From positions 98,706-162,705 of the forward strand of contig NZ_JABKKJ010000006.1 of NCBI RefSeq assembly GCF_013166515.1: a stretch of DNA of 64,000 bases, written 5' to 3'. Numbering within the stretch: position 1 is the first letter of the stretch; every line of letters starts with the position of its first letter. The position numbers and the translations under genes were made by a program. Origin of the DNA: Xylanibacter caecicola. GTDB lineage: Bacteria > Bacteroidota > Bacteroidia > Bacteroidales > Bacteroidaceae. A model generated the notes under the pieces. The model was not told where the DNA came from. It ran no database searches and was given only the letters and a program-made list of their open reading frames with translations. Positions 36,750-45,386 of this stretch are shown one piece after another.

Positions 36750-38030
36750 ATGGATTCCAATGTTATATACAAGACAATTCTTGATCAGCGAGAAGAACTT
36801 TCTCTTATGACAAATGAAGATTTTGTATACCGCAATGAGGTAAACCAAATCTCTTTGAATACAAAACAGGCACAAGTTGTTATTGGTGTCAGACGAAGTG
36901 GTAAATCAACACTTTGTCACATGACTCTGCGCAATGCAGGTGTAGTTTACGGTTATGTCAACTTTGACGACGACCGTATGGCTAATCTTATGGTGGAGGA
37001 CTTAAACTTTGTTCTTGAAGCTATCTATCGTGTATATGGCAATGATGTGAAACACATTTTCTTTGATGAAATACAAAATGTAAACGGTTGGCATCTTTTT
37101 ATCAACAGATTGCTCCGCCAAGGCTTGCACATTGTTATAACGGGGTCTAATGCCAGACTTTTAAGTTCAGAACTGGCAACTCATCTTACCGGACGCTATA
37201 ATGAAATAAGGCTCTTCCCGTTTTCTTTCAGAGACTATTGTGTTGCAAAAGAAATAGAAACTGATATTCCAACGACAAAGAATATGGCTTTGTTGAAAAA
37301 CACTCTTGATGAATATCTGATAGAAGGTGGTTTTCCTGAAATAGCATCTTTGCCAGATAAACAAGGATATGTAGGTAGTCTGATAGATGCCATTATAACC
37401 AAGGACATCATGCCGCGCTTTCATATTCGAAACGCCAATGCTCTTAAGACATTAGCCAACCACCTTATCAATAACGTAGGGCAAATAATAAATATGAAAG
37501 AACTTGTTGAAACTTTGAAGATAGGTTCAGACAAGACAATACGAAATTATATTGACTTTCTGGCTCAGGCTTTTTTGATTGTCCCATTGACAAAGTTCTC
37601 TTATAAAAGCAGCGAACGCCTGAGGAGCAATAAAACATACATTGTTGATACGGGAATGCTCACGTTCAGACCAAATCTTCTCGCAACGGAGAATTTAGGA
37701 TGGAGACTGGAAAACGCTGTATTGCTTGAACTTCAAAGGCGTAACATGCCGTTATGCAGGGATGTTTTTTATTATCGCCCGGTTTCCCGATTAAAAGAAG
37801 TGGACTTTGTCATTGCTGAAAGAGGAAATGTGATGGAACTAATACAAGTCTCATACGATATCGGTACCCCCAAGACATTGTCAAGAGAACTTAGTGCACT
37901 TGTTGACGCATCGCGAAAGACAGGATGTAAGAAATTGACTTTAATAGCCTGTTCGGAAACAAGAAAAGAGAAAATTTCAGACATGGAAATAAATGTCATT
38001 TCGGCAATAGAATGGTTGTTAGCAAGATAG
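36750..38030 (+). CDS. AAA ATPase with DUF4143 (archaeal-type ATPase family)
   Basis: A 426-residue STAND-like ATPase with Walker A GVRRSGKSTL near residue 50, Walker B HIFFDEIQNV, sensor VITGSNARLLSSELATHLTGRY and the PFSFRDYC phrase. A winged-helix-like middle (NHLINNVGQIINMKELVETL) and a C-terminal DUF4143 nuclease-like fold follow (ENAVLLELQRR, FYYRPVSRLKEVDFVIAERG). The E-x-D-F-V part matches the PD-(D/E)XK style core. Family members are common, often laterally acquired, and of unknown function. The gene is flanked by terminators or AT-rich gaps and stands alone behind a 32-bp-period repeat array. Confidence 0.88.
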   Translation: MDSNVIYKTILDQREELSLMTNEDFVYRNEVNQISLNTKQAQVVIGVRRSGKSTLCHMTLRNAGVVYGYVNFDDDRMANLMVEDLNFVLEAIYRVYGNDVKHIFFDEIQNVNGWHLFINRLLRQGLHIVITGSNARLLSSELATHLTGRYNEIRLFPFSFRDYCVAKEIETDIPTTKNMALLKNTLDEYLIEGGFPEIASLPDKQGYVGSLIDAIITKDIMPRFHIRNANALKTLANHLINNVGQIINMKELVETLKIGSDKTIRNYIDFLAQAFLIVPLTKFSYKSSERLRSNKTYIVDTGMLTFRPNLLATENLGWRLENAVLLELQRRNMPLCRDVFYYRPVSRLKEVDFVIAERGNVMELIQVSYDIGTPKTLSRELSALVDASRKTGCKKLTLIACSETRKEKISDMEINVISAIEWLLAR

Positions 38031-38503
38031 TGCTTGTAATGTCTGTCATAAATTGATTTAACGTCAACTTGATATAAGCTAACACTCTGCAAGATTTCTC
38101 TCCGAAGTATCCCAATCCATATTATTTGGAAAGTCTGTTCCTTAATCTCAGGTGCTTCGGGGAGCAATCCTACTTGCTCTGAGAATGATTAAATGCAATT
38201 AATGTTTCATGTATAGTTTTTGTGTTGAGCAGACATTATTTTTTATTGTACTTATTAATAATATATGTACTTATATAACATGTCAATATTGAATATTTAT
38301 TAAAGCATTATACCGTTTTATTAAATAAGATTAAATTACCCCCCGATTTCTTAATTTAATACAATTGTATTACTTTAGCTTCACCTTTTATTAACAACAA
38401 TCAGCGCATCCGGCTAACTGAAAAACATGAATGCCTCCTCTTTGTGGCTATAAAAAGAAAGACATGACTACTATAAATGTAATACTTAAAACTAATAAAC
38501 GAC
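38031..38503. other. AT-rich gene-free interval
   Basis: No gene or strong hairpin seen. It includes a C-run (ccccccg-like, near 38,340) and AT-rich sequence that must hold the promoter of the secreted protein at 38,504; only a weak match (tattactttag near 38,370) is visible. Confidence 0.4.
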
Positions 38504-40675
38504 ATGAAAAAACTATTTACTTTATTAATGCTGATGGTGTGTGCCGTCGGAACGGTGTGGGGACAGAACAGTTTTTCTGTAATTCTTGATGGGGAAGCAA
38601 TTCAAGAATCTCCATTCTTTACAATAAGTAATTCTGGGAATTTTAATAAAAATTATACTGGTACTTATGAAGGTAGAGCTTATACAAAAGGATATAAATT
38701 GGATTCTAAAGGAAATGTAAGTTTTACAACAACAAAAGAAGCAACTGTAATGATTGTACAGTCACTTTCTAAATATTCAGAGAAGGTTCCAAAATTTGAC
38801 ACTGATAATTTAGCAACAAATAACCGTGTAGATGATATTACAAATAAAGTTGGTGTATATACATTAACAAATGTTCCTGTAGGTTCACATTCTATCTCAA
38901 GAGGAAGTGGTGAGACTGGAATACTTTTTATAAAAGTTGACTATCCTCAAAAAGATATTACATCGGAAGTCGTGACAACCGTTACAATAAACGGAGTTCA
39001 AATAAGTCCTGAAGACTTAACAACATTAATTGAAACAAAGAACCTTACTTTGGACCAGGCTATATATCAAACGGCACCAACTGTCATATTTACAAATACA
39101 AAGACATATTCTGACAATTCAAATGAGACTGAAAATATAACAGCTGAAATGACAGAAGATGCCGACTTCTTTATTGCCACGGCTGTTATAGGTGGAGACA
39201 CATATACAATAAAAGTGGGAAGAGACAAAAGCGTTAAATCGAATGATGCCACACTGAAATCTCTCAATGTAAACAACGAACCAATTAACGGATTTAATGC
39301 CGAAACGTTGTCATACGATATAGAACTTCCATTCGGTACAACGGACATACCGACAATAACTGCTGAAGCTACAAGTAGTGTGGCAACTGTTAGTGTAATT
39401 CAGGCAACGACACTTCCCGGAACAGCCACTGTCAATGTAACAGCAGAAGACGGTACTACTGTAATGTCTTACACCGTGAACTTTACGGTTGCAAAAGGCA
39501 GCAACGAGAAAGAGCTGAAACAGGCTATGTTCAGTAATGGATTTGACGGATTTATAAAGGGAAACACCATAGAAGCCTATTATATGGAGGGAACAGAAGT
39601 TCCGACACTGAACGCAACTGTCTCAGACAAGGCTACGGCAACGGTAAACGATAATACGCTTACTATTACAGCGGAAGACGGTACGACAGCCGAATACACA
39701 ATAATATTGGAACCGGTATCGCCATATACTGGACTTGGTCGTGTATTTGACGGAACAGAGACAGACTGGATTAAAACAGGGTACTCATTTGATGCAGAAA
39801 CAAACAGAGGTTGGAAATTCTCAAAGAACCATGATAAAAACACTCCATCTGATTTAAGTCGTATTATTGACGGTAGAAACCGACTTTATTTCTTCGTAGA
39901 TGCTTGTAATGACGTAACGTTAAAGACAGCAACCGGAATTAGCAATGCACGCAAAATAAAAGTCTATGTAAACGGAAAGGAAATATCCGGTGTAACAGAA
40001 GCACCTAAATATTCGGCAGGAGCCGGGATTAACATAGAATGCGGTTCTTCTTCTCCTTGCATGATTGCAATTGTATCGAACCAAGATGGCGGTGACGGCG
40101 GTTTCGGTGAAATCGTTGTAAATAAACCTGCACCTGTTTCAATCACACTCAACAGCTATGGTTACAATACATACAGCAATGCCAACACTGTGACTGTAGA
40201 AGGCGCTGTGGCATATACATGTACGGTAAACAAAGAAACAAGCAAGGCTGTGCTTAAAGAACTTGGAACCGTAATTCCTGCCGGTCAGGGAGTGCTGCTT
40301 AAGGGCGAGAATGGCGGAACTGTGACTTTTGCTTTTGGAGGTGAAGAACCTGTTATTGAACAGAACGATTTCCAACCTGTATTGAAAGAAACGGCAACAC
40401 CTACGGATAAGGCTATTTATGTGCTTAACGGTAATCAGTTCAAAAAGTATATAGGTGCAACACTTGTTGCAAACAAGGCATATATAGAGCTTGGTTCTGC
40501 AGCTGAAACAAAGGCATTGAGCATTGAATTTGGCGGAGGAACAACAGACATAGACGGAATTACAACGGCTGATGTTGACGACAATGCCCCTGTATACAAT
40601 CTTAACGGTCAGCGCGTGAACAGAAACACGAAAGGAATAGTTATCAGTAACGGAAAGAAAATAATAAACAAGTAA
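38504..40675 (+). CDS. Secreted protein with cadherin-like beta-sandwich domains and Prevotella-type C-terminal tail
   Basis: A 723-residue exported protein. The signal peptide MKKLFTLLMLMVCAVGTVWG is clear. Residues about 25-150 form a beta-rich domain of unknown type. Two cadherin-like beta-sandwich units follow (about 245-330 and 335-405), both ending in near-identical phrases (TAEDGTTVMSYTV, TAEDGTTAEYTI). A further beta domain runs to about 550. The end, DIDGITTADVDDNAPVYNLN and then GQRVNRNTKGIVISNGKK, is a tail seen on many secreted Prevotella proteins and is probably a type IX sorting or anchoring signal. No enzymatic motif is seen; an adhesin or binding protein is possible. Codon use is AT-richer than the core genes. 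Confidence 0.75.
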   Translation: MKKLFTLLMLMVCAVGTVWGQNSFSVILDGEAIQESPFFTISNSGNFNKNYTGTYEGRAYTKGYKLDSKGNVSFTTTKEATVMIVQSLSKYSEKVPKFDTDNLATNNRVDDITNKVGVYTLTNVPVGSHSISRGSGETGILFIKVDYPQKDITSEVVTTVTINGVQISPEDLTTLIETKNLTLDQAIYQTAPTVIFTNTKTYSDNSNETENITAEMTEDADFFIATAVIGGDTYTIKVGRDKSVKSNDATLKSLNVNNEPINGFNAETLSYDIELPFGTTDIPTITAEATSSVATVSVIQATTLPGTATVNVTAEDGTTVMSYTVNFTVAKGSNEKELKQAMFSNGFDGFIKGNTIEAYYMEGTEVPTLNATVSDKATATVNDNTLTITAEDGTTAEYTIILEPVSPYTGLGRVFDGTETDWIKTGYSFDAETNRGWKFSKNHDKNTPSDLSRIIDGRNRLYFFVDACNDVTLKTATGISNARKIKVYVNGKEISGVTEAPKYSAGAGINIECGSSSPCMIAIVSNQDGGDGGFGEIVVNKPAPVSITLNSYGYNTYSNANTVTVEGAVAYTCTVNKETSKAVLKELGTVIPAGQGVLLKGENGGTVTFAFGGEEPVIEQNDFQPVLKETATPTDKAIYVLNGNQFKKYIGATLVANKAYIELGSAAETKALSIEFGGGTTDIDGITTADVDDNAPVYNLNGQRVNRNTKGIVISNGKKIINK

Positions 40676-40689
40676 ACCTTAATACAATC

Positions 40690-40875
40690 ATGAAAAGACA
40701 ATATATCACACCACAGACAATGCTTCTAAGGATATCTACGGAACAATTTATCGCTGCATCAAATCCACAAGATGACGAACTGGATATCACAGAAGATGAA
40801 ACAGAAGCCATGGAGACAAAAGACTATAGCTTTAATCTTTGGGAAGATGATACCGAAGAAAACGGTGAATGGTAA
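40690..40875 (+). CDS. Small acidic protein following the secreted cadherin-like protein
   Basis: A 61-residue protein, 14 bases downstream of the previous stop. It starts MKRQYITPQTMLLRISTEQF and has a strongly acidic second half (DELDITEDETEAMETKD). It has no signal peptide or membrane helix. Short proteins beginning MK..YI.P recur after secreted-protein genes in Prevotella, as I recall, but have no known role. Coupled position and good spacing support its being real. Confidence 0.65.
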   Translation: MKRQYITPQTMLLRISTEQFIAASNPQDDELDITEDETEAMETKDYSFNLWEDDTEENGEW

Positions 40876-40900
40876 TTACTAATCTATAAACAATAAATTT

Positions 40901-40942
40901 AACACCGTCGACAGCGAATGCTGCCGGCGGTGTTGTCTTTTA
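40901..40942. terminator. Hairpin after the small acidic gene
   Basis: aacaccg pairs with cggtgtt, with inner cagc/gctg, followed by gtctttt. It ends the pair of genes convergent with the nitroreductase. Confidence 0.7.
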
Positions 40943-41010
40943 TATCCCTTTATATTCTTCTGTCTCCTCTTTATCTTCCTCTATATTCCCTTATCTCCCT
41001 CTATCTCCCT
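40937..41010. repeat. CTTTATCTCCC-type dispersed repeat, copy 2
   Basis: Pyrimidine-rich tandem phrases (tttatatccc, ttatcttcc, cttatctccctctatctcc). They read as the inverse of the ggagataaag repeats at 6,187 and 45,298. Confidence 0.55.
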
Positions 41011-41011
41011 C

Positions 41012-41752
41012 TTATTTAATAAATCCCTGTTTCTTCAGTGCGTCCATAAGTGTTTCGGACATGTGCTCATTGTCGTTCTTGGTATAGCGGCAGTCGGTGA
41101 ACACTTGTGCAAGCGTCTCTTTGTTGTTTATTTCAACAAAGTTCCTGTTCTCCGGCAGCGCCTCTTTTGCGGCATAGAAACGGTCTATATCTGCCGCTGT
41201 GTAATCACTGTATGTCTCGTTGTGTACGAACGAAGCAAGAGGAAGACGGTCGCTTTGCGGCGGATTCTCATCGGGCCAGCCGAGAGTTATCGTTGCCACA
41301 GGCATTACAAGTTTGGGAAGTTTAAGGGTGTCTATGATGATTTGCGGACAATATACCGTCGTTCCGAGGAAACAATACCCCAGTCCCTCTTCCTCTGCAA
41401 GGTTACAGAAAGTCTGTGTATACAGCAACGCATCAGTGGCAGCATTGACAAACGACAGGAAATTGTCATATCCGGGCGTCGCCTTACGGTTATTTGCCCA
41501 CACGGTTGTACGGTTGAAGTCGGCACAGACCGTCAGCACCACGGGGGCAGAAGTAACCATTGGCTGATTAAAATGAGCCGGGGCAAGCCGCTCTTTCATC
41601 TTGATGTCTCGTGTAACGACAACGCTATACAGTTGGAGATTGCCCATTGTCTGTGTACGTGCGGCAAGTTCAAGCAGTCTGTCGAGCTGTTCATCCGTAA
41701 CTTCGCGCGATGAATACTTTCTTATACTTCTTCTTGTTTCTATGGATTTCAT
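41012..41752 (-). CDS. Nitroreductase-family flavoprotein
   Basis: A 246-residue FMN-dependent NAD(P)H oxidoreductase of the nitroreductase family. The start is the ATG at 41,752; a TTG further out is less likely. It opens with the family signature IETRRSIRKYSSREVTDEQL, whose basic residues bind the FMN phosphate. The segment ARTQTMGNLQLYSVVV follows, and the central LAEEEGLGYCFLGTTVY and late ITLGWPDENP are typical. The substrate cannot be inferred: members reduce nitro compounds, quinones or flavins. It stands alone. Confidence 0.87.
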   Translation of the reverse strand: MKSIETRRSIRKYSSREVTDEQLDRLLELAARTQTMGNLQLYSVVVTRDIKMKERLAPAHFNQPMVTSAPVVLTVCADFNRTTVWANNRKATPGYDNFLSFVNAATDALLYTQTFCNLAEEEGLGYCFLGTTVYCPQIIIDTLKLPKLVMPVATITLGWPDENPPQSDRLPLASFVHNETYSDYTAADIDRFYAAKEALPENRNFVEINNKETLAQVFTDCRYTKNDNEHMSETLMDALKKQGFIK

Positions 41753-41867
41753 AATCAATAATGTTTTGTTTTTAATGCCTGATATAGTCTTAAGTAAATG
41801 TTCAAAATTAAACGTATATATTATAATCAGTTGGCGCTGTATTTACTTTATCATTATCTTGCACGTT

Positions 41868-41950
41868 CTTTTGGTGCTATTTTCCCATGTCTCATCGGTC
41901 GTGTAGCCCGCTACACTCACTCTTCGGACATGAAAAAACAGCACCAAAAT
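41868..41950. repeat. Nested inverted repeat (cruciform-like)
   Basis: Outer arms of 24 bases (cttttggtgctattttccca and on; its inverse ends in cagcaccaaaat) with a few mismatches enclose an inner perfect hairpin gtgtag-cccg-ctacac at 41,901-41,916. Both share one centre. The surrounding 41,753-42,345 gap has no gene that I accept. Confidence 0.65.
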
Positions 41951-42313
41951 AACATACAATATAATAATAATTAATTTCAAACATCTACTTATTACATAAT
42001 CCGATGACAAAAATACATATAAAATCGGAAAGAGACAAGTCTTTGCACAATAGAGTATACCATGAAAACATCGGCATCAGGATGAACGGAATATTCTATT
42101 GTATACATAAATCCGGAATAACAGACAATGGTTTTATTCGTTTTCTTATCCCGAATCCGTATATTGTACAACATATTAATAAGGCGAGAATTTCGAAAAA
42201 AAGAAAATCTGTAGTATTGAAATATTGAAAAGTTATCCGTTTCGGAAAACAATGCTTCATTTTTTTATTAGCAAATAATCACAAAAGTGTTTTCTTTTAT
42301 CAAAAAATGTTCG

Positions 42314-42321
42314 TAGTTTTG
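42314..42321 (+). promoter_or_regulatory. Promoter -7 box of nrdJ
   Basis: TAGTTTTG matches TAnnTTTG and is 24 bases before the ATG. No cobalamin riboswitch consensus was recognised upstream. Confidence 0.5.
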
Positions 42322-42345
42322 CAACATTGATTATACACTACTATA

Positions 42346-44907
42346 ATGGAAAATAATAAAACTTATTCTTATGATGAGGCTTACGGTGCCTCGCTTGAAT
42401 ACTTTAACGGTGATGAACTGGCAGCAAGGGTATGGGTAAATAAATATGCCCTTAAGGACAGTTTCGGCAATATATACGAAAAATCGCCTGAGGATATGCA
42501 CCACAGGATTACAGATGAGGTGGTGCGTATAGAGAATAAATATAAGAACCCGATGAGTGCCGAAGAAGTTTTCGGGCTTCTTGACCACTTTAAATATATA
42601 GTACCTGCCGGAAGTCCGATGACAGGTATAGGCAACAACCACCAGGTGGCATCGTTGTCCAACTGCTTTGTTGTGGGACTTGACGGCGATGCCGACTCAT
42701 ACGGTGCCATATTGCGCGTGGACGAGGAGCAGGTACAGCTGATGAAGCGTCGCGGAGGCGTGGGACACGACCTGTCTCATCTGCGTCCGAAAGGCTCTCC
42801 CGTGAACAATTCCGCACTGACATCCACAGGTTTGGTACCTTTCATGGAAAGATACAGCAACTCCACACGCGAGGTCGCACAAGACGGACGGCGCGGTGCA
42901 CTGATGCTCTCCGTAAGCATTAAGCATCCAGACAGCGAAGCCTTTATCGATGCAAAGATGACCGAAGGCAAGATTACCGGTGCCAATGTGTCTGTGAAAA
43001 TAGACGATGACTTCATGCGGTGTGCCACGGAAGGCAAGGAATATACGCAACAGTTCCCCGTAGAAAGTGACAATCCCAAGATGAAATGCACAGTTGATGC
43101 AAGCAAGTTGTGGGCGAAGATTGTGCACAATGCTTGGAAAAGTGCAGAGCCGGGAGTGCTGTTCTGGGATACGATAACACGCGAAAGCATCCCCGACTGT
43201 TATGCAGATCTGGGCTTCAAGACCGTATCTACCAACCCATGCGGCGAGATACCTCTTTGTCCTTACGACTCGTGCCGTCTGCTGTCCATAAACCTTTATT
43301 CTTATGTTGAAAATCCGTTTACGGACAAGGCACGCTTTGATTTCGACCTGTTCCGCAAGCATGTTGCCATGGCACAGCGCATAATGGACGACATTGTGGA
43401 CATGGAACTGGAGAAGATAGACCTTATAATGGAGAAGATAAAGCGCGACCCGCAGAGCGACGAGGTGAAGGGTACCGAGTATCATCTGTGGGAAAAGATA
43501 AAACGCAAGAGCGGAATGGGACGCCGTACCGGCGTCGGTATCACAGCCGAGGGCGACATGATTGCGGCGATGGGACTGCGATATGGCACGGAAGAGGCAA
43601 CGGCATTCTCTGTAGAGGTACACCGCACGCTTGCACTTGCCGCATATCGCTCGTCTGTTGATATGGCAAAAGAGCGTGGAGCGTTCGAGATATTCGATGC
43701 CGGACGCGAAGCTGCAAATCCGTTCATAAACAGAATAAAGGAAGCCGACCCGCAGTTGTATGCCGACATGGTGAAATACGGACGGCGCAACATAGCCTGT
43801 CTTACCATTGCCCCGACAGGCACAACAAGTCTTATGACGCAGACAACAAGCGGAATAGAACCGGTGTTCCTACCCGTATACAAGCGTCGCCGTAAGGTTA
43901 ATCCCAACGATACCGACGTGCATGTGGACTTTGTTGACGAAACGGGAGACTCGTTCGAGGAGTATATCGTATACCACAACAAGTTCATAGAGTGGATGAA
44001 AGTCAACGGCATAGACACGGCAAAGCGTTACACACAGGAAGAGATAGACGAGCTTATAGCACGCTCACCTTATTATAAAGCTACCGCCAACGATGTGGAC
44101 TGGCTGATGAAGGTGCGCATGCAGGGCGCAATACAAAAGTGGGTGGACCACAGCATAAGCGTGACTATAAACCTTCCCAACAATGTCGACGAGGCTCTTG
44201 TAAACCGTCTGTACGTAGAAGCATGGAAGTCGGGCTGCAAAGGCTGTACGGTATATCGTGACGGTTCGCGCTCGGGAGTGATGATTGCCGTAGACAAGAA
44301 AAAGAAAGGCGGCGACAAGAGTGGCGGCACACAGTTGCCCCCGTGCAGTCATCCGCAGGTTACGGAAGTACGTCCCCAGACATTGGAGTGTGATGTCGTG
44401 CGTTTCCAGAACAACAAAGAAAAGTGGGTGGCTTTCGTAGGACTGCTCGACGGATATCCCTACGAAATATTCACCGGCTTGCAGGACGATGAGGAAGGCA
44501 TTGTGCTGCCAAAGACCATAACAAAGGGAAAGATCATAAAACAGACCAATGAAGACGGCTCGCACCGTTATGACTTCCAATTCGAGAACAAACGCGGATA
44601 CAAGACTACGGTAGAAGGACTGAGCGAGAAATTCAACCCAGAATACTGGAACTATGCCAAACTGATATCCGGCGTGCTGCGTTACCGCATGCCTATAGCC
44701 CATGTCATAAAGCTTGTAGGTTCCCTGCAACTTAAGAGCGAGAGTATCAATACATGGAAGATAGGTGTGGAACGTGCATTGAAGAAATACATAGTTGACG
44801 GTACGGAGGCAAAGGGACAGAAGTGCCCGGTGTGCGGTCAGGAGGCATTGGTATATCAAGAAGGATGCCTTATCTGTAAGAACTGCGGTTCGTCTCGTTG
44901 CGGATAA
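42346..44907 (+). CDS. nrdJ: Adenosylcobalamin-dependent ribonucleotide reductase (class II)
   Basis: An 853-residue B12-dependent reductase that converts ribonucleotides to deoxyribonucleotides without oxygen or a separate radical subunit. Visible features are SNCFVV, the GGVGHDLSHLRPKGSPVNNS loop, EVAQDGRRGALM, the radical-site STNPCGEIPL with its Cys and Glu, PTGTTSLMTQTTSGIEPVF, and the late CKGCTVYRDGSRSG. The C-terminus has a zinc-ribbon (CPVCGQEALVYQEGCLICKN) ending in Cys near the last residues, which can act as the redox shuttle. folB follows 13 bases later. Confidence 0.95.
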   Translation: MENNKTYSYDEAYGASLEYFNGDELAARVWVNKYALKDSFGNIYEKSPEDMHHRITDEVVRIENKYKNPMSAEEVFGLLDHFKYIVPAGSPMTGIGNNHQVASLSNCFVVGLDGDADSYGAILRVDEEQVQLMKRRGGVGHDLSHLRPKGSPVNNSALTSTGLVPFMERYSNSTREVAQDGRRGALMLSVSIKHPDSEAFIDAKMTEGKITGANVSVKIDDDFMRCATEGKEYTQQFPVESDNPKMKCTVDASKLWAKIVHNAWKSAEPGVLFWDTITRESIPDCYADLGFKTVSTNPCGEIPLCPYDSCRLLSINLYSYVENPFTDKARFDFDLFRKHVAMAQRIMDDIVDMELEKIDLIMEKIKRDPQSDEVKGTEYHLWEKIKRKSGMGRRTGVGITAEGDMIAAMGLRYGTEEATAFSVEVHRTLALAAYRSSVDMAKERGAFEIFDAGREAANPFINRIKEADPQLYADMVKYGRRNIACLTIAPTGTTSLMTQTTSGIEPVFLPVYKRRRKVNPNDTDVHVDFVDETGDSFEEYIVYHNKFIEWMKVNGIDTAKRYTQEEIDELIARSPYYKATANDVDWLMKVRMQGAIQKWVDHSISVTINLPNNVDEALVNRLYVEAWKSGCKGCTVYRDGSRSGVMIAVDKKKKGGDKSGGTQLPPCSHPQVTEVRPQTLECDVVRFQNNKEKWVAFVGLLDGYPYEIFTGLQDDEEGIVLPKTITKGKIIKQTNEDGSHRYDFQFENKRGYKTTVEGLSEKFNPEYWNYAKLISGVLRYRMPIAHVIKLVGSLQLKSESINTWKIGVERALKKYIVDGTEAKGQKCPVCGQEALVYQEGCLICKNCGSSRCG

Positions 44908-44920
44908 AACATCGAAGACA

Positions 44921-45289
44921 ATGGAGATTGTTGGCAGCAGTGTGTTCATAAAGAACATGAAGTTCTATGCCCGTCACGGTGTGATGCCGCAGGAACGTGT
45001 CACGGGAGGCGAATTTACGGTCAGTCTGCGCGTGGGTTTCCGCGCCGGTCGTGCCGTCGAGAGCGACGATGTGGCAGACACGCTGAACTATGCAGAGATA
45101 TATGAAACGGTAAAGCGTGAGATGCAACAGCCGTCGGCACTGCTCGAACACGTGGCGGGACGGATAGGCAAGAGCATTCTCTGCGCCATGCCGAAAGCGG
45201 AAACAGTGGATATAACCCTGTCGAAGACCAATCCTCCCATGGGGGCAGATGCCGGATGTGCCGGAATAGAACTGTGTATCAGGAGATGA
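44921..45289 (+). CDS. folB: Dihydroneopterin aldolase
   Basis: A 122-residue enzyme of folate synthesis that cleaves 7,8-dihydroneopterin to 6-hydroxymethyl-dihydropterin and glycolaldehyde. The start is the ATG at 44,921 (MEIVGSSVFIKNMKFYARHG), not the longer frame that overlaps nrdJ. The HGVMPQE motif holds the family Glu, and the TLNYAEIYETV and IGKSILCAMPKAETVDI parts match. It follows nrdJ closely, though the functional link is only through nucleotide supply. Confidence 0.93.
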   Translation: MEIVGSSVFIKNMKFYARHGVMPQERVTGGEFTVSLRVGFRAGRAVESDDVADTLNYAEIYETVKREMQQPSALLEHVAGRIGKSILCAMPKAETVDITLSKTNPPMGADAGCAGIELCIRR

Positions 45290-45297
45290 TGAGGCAG

Positions 45298-45386
45298 TGG
45301 CATATAGGGAAATAAAGAGAGTTAACAGGGATATATAAACAGGAGACCGAGGGAGATAAAAGTATTTATAAGGAGACAAAGGACAC
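45298..45386. repeat. GGGAGATAAA-type dispersed repeat, copy 3
   Basis: Purine-rich phrases (gggaaataaagagag, gagggagataaaag, aaggagacaaagg) fill the gap before the amidase and supply the aaggaga-like ribosome site. They resemble copies at 6,187 and 40,937. Confidence 0.5.

Noticed and set aside
42004..42228. A 74-codon plus-strand frame before nrdJ
   Set aside because: AT-rich, no ribosome site, no recognised domain, and an equal-length frame exists on the other strand.
42229..42345. Cobalamin riboswitch upstream of the B12-dependent reductase
   Set aside because: No B12-box or conserved core could be seen in the short upstream region.
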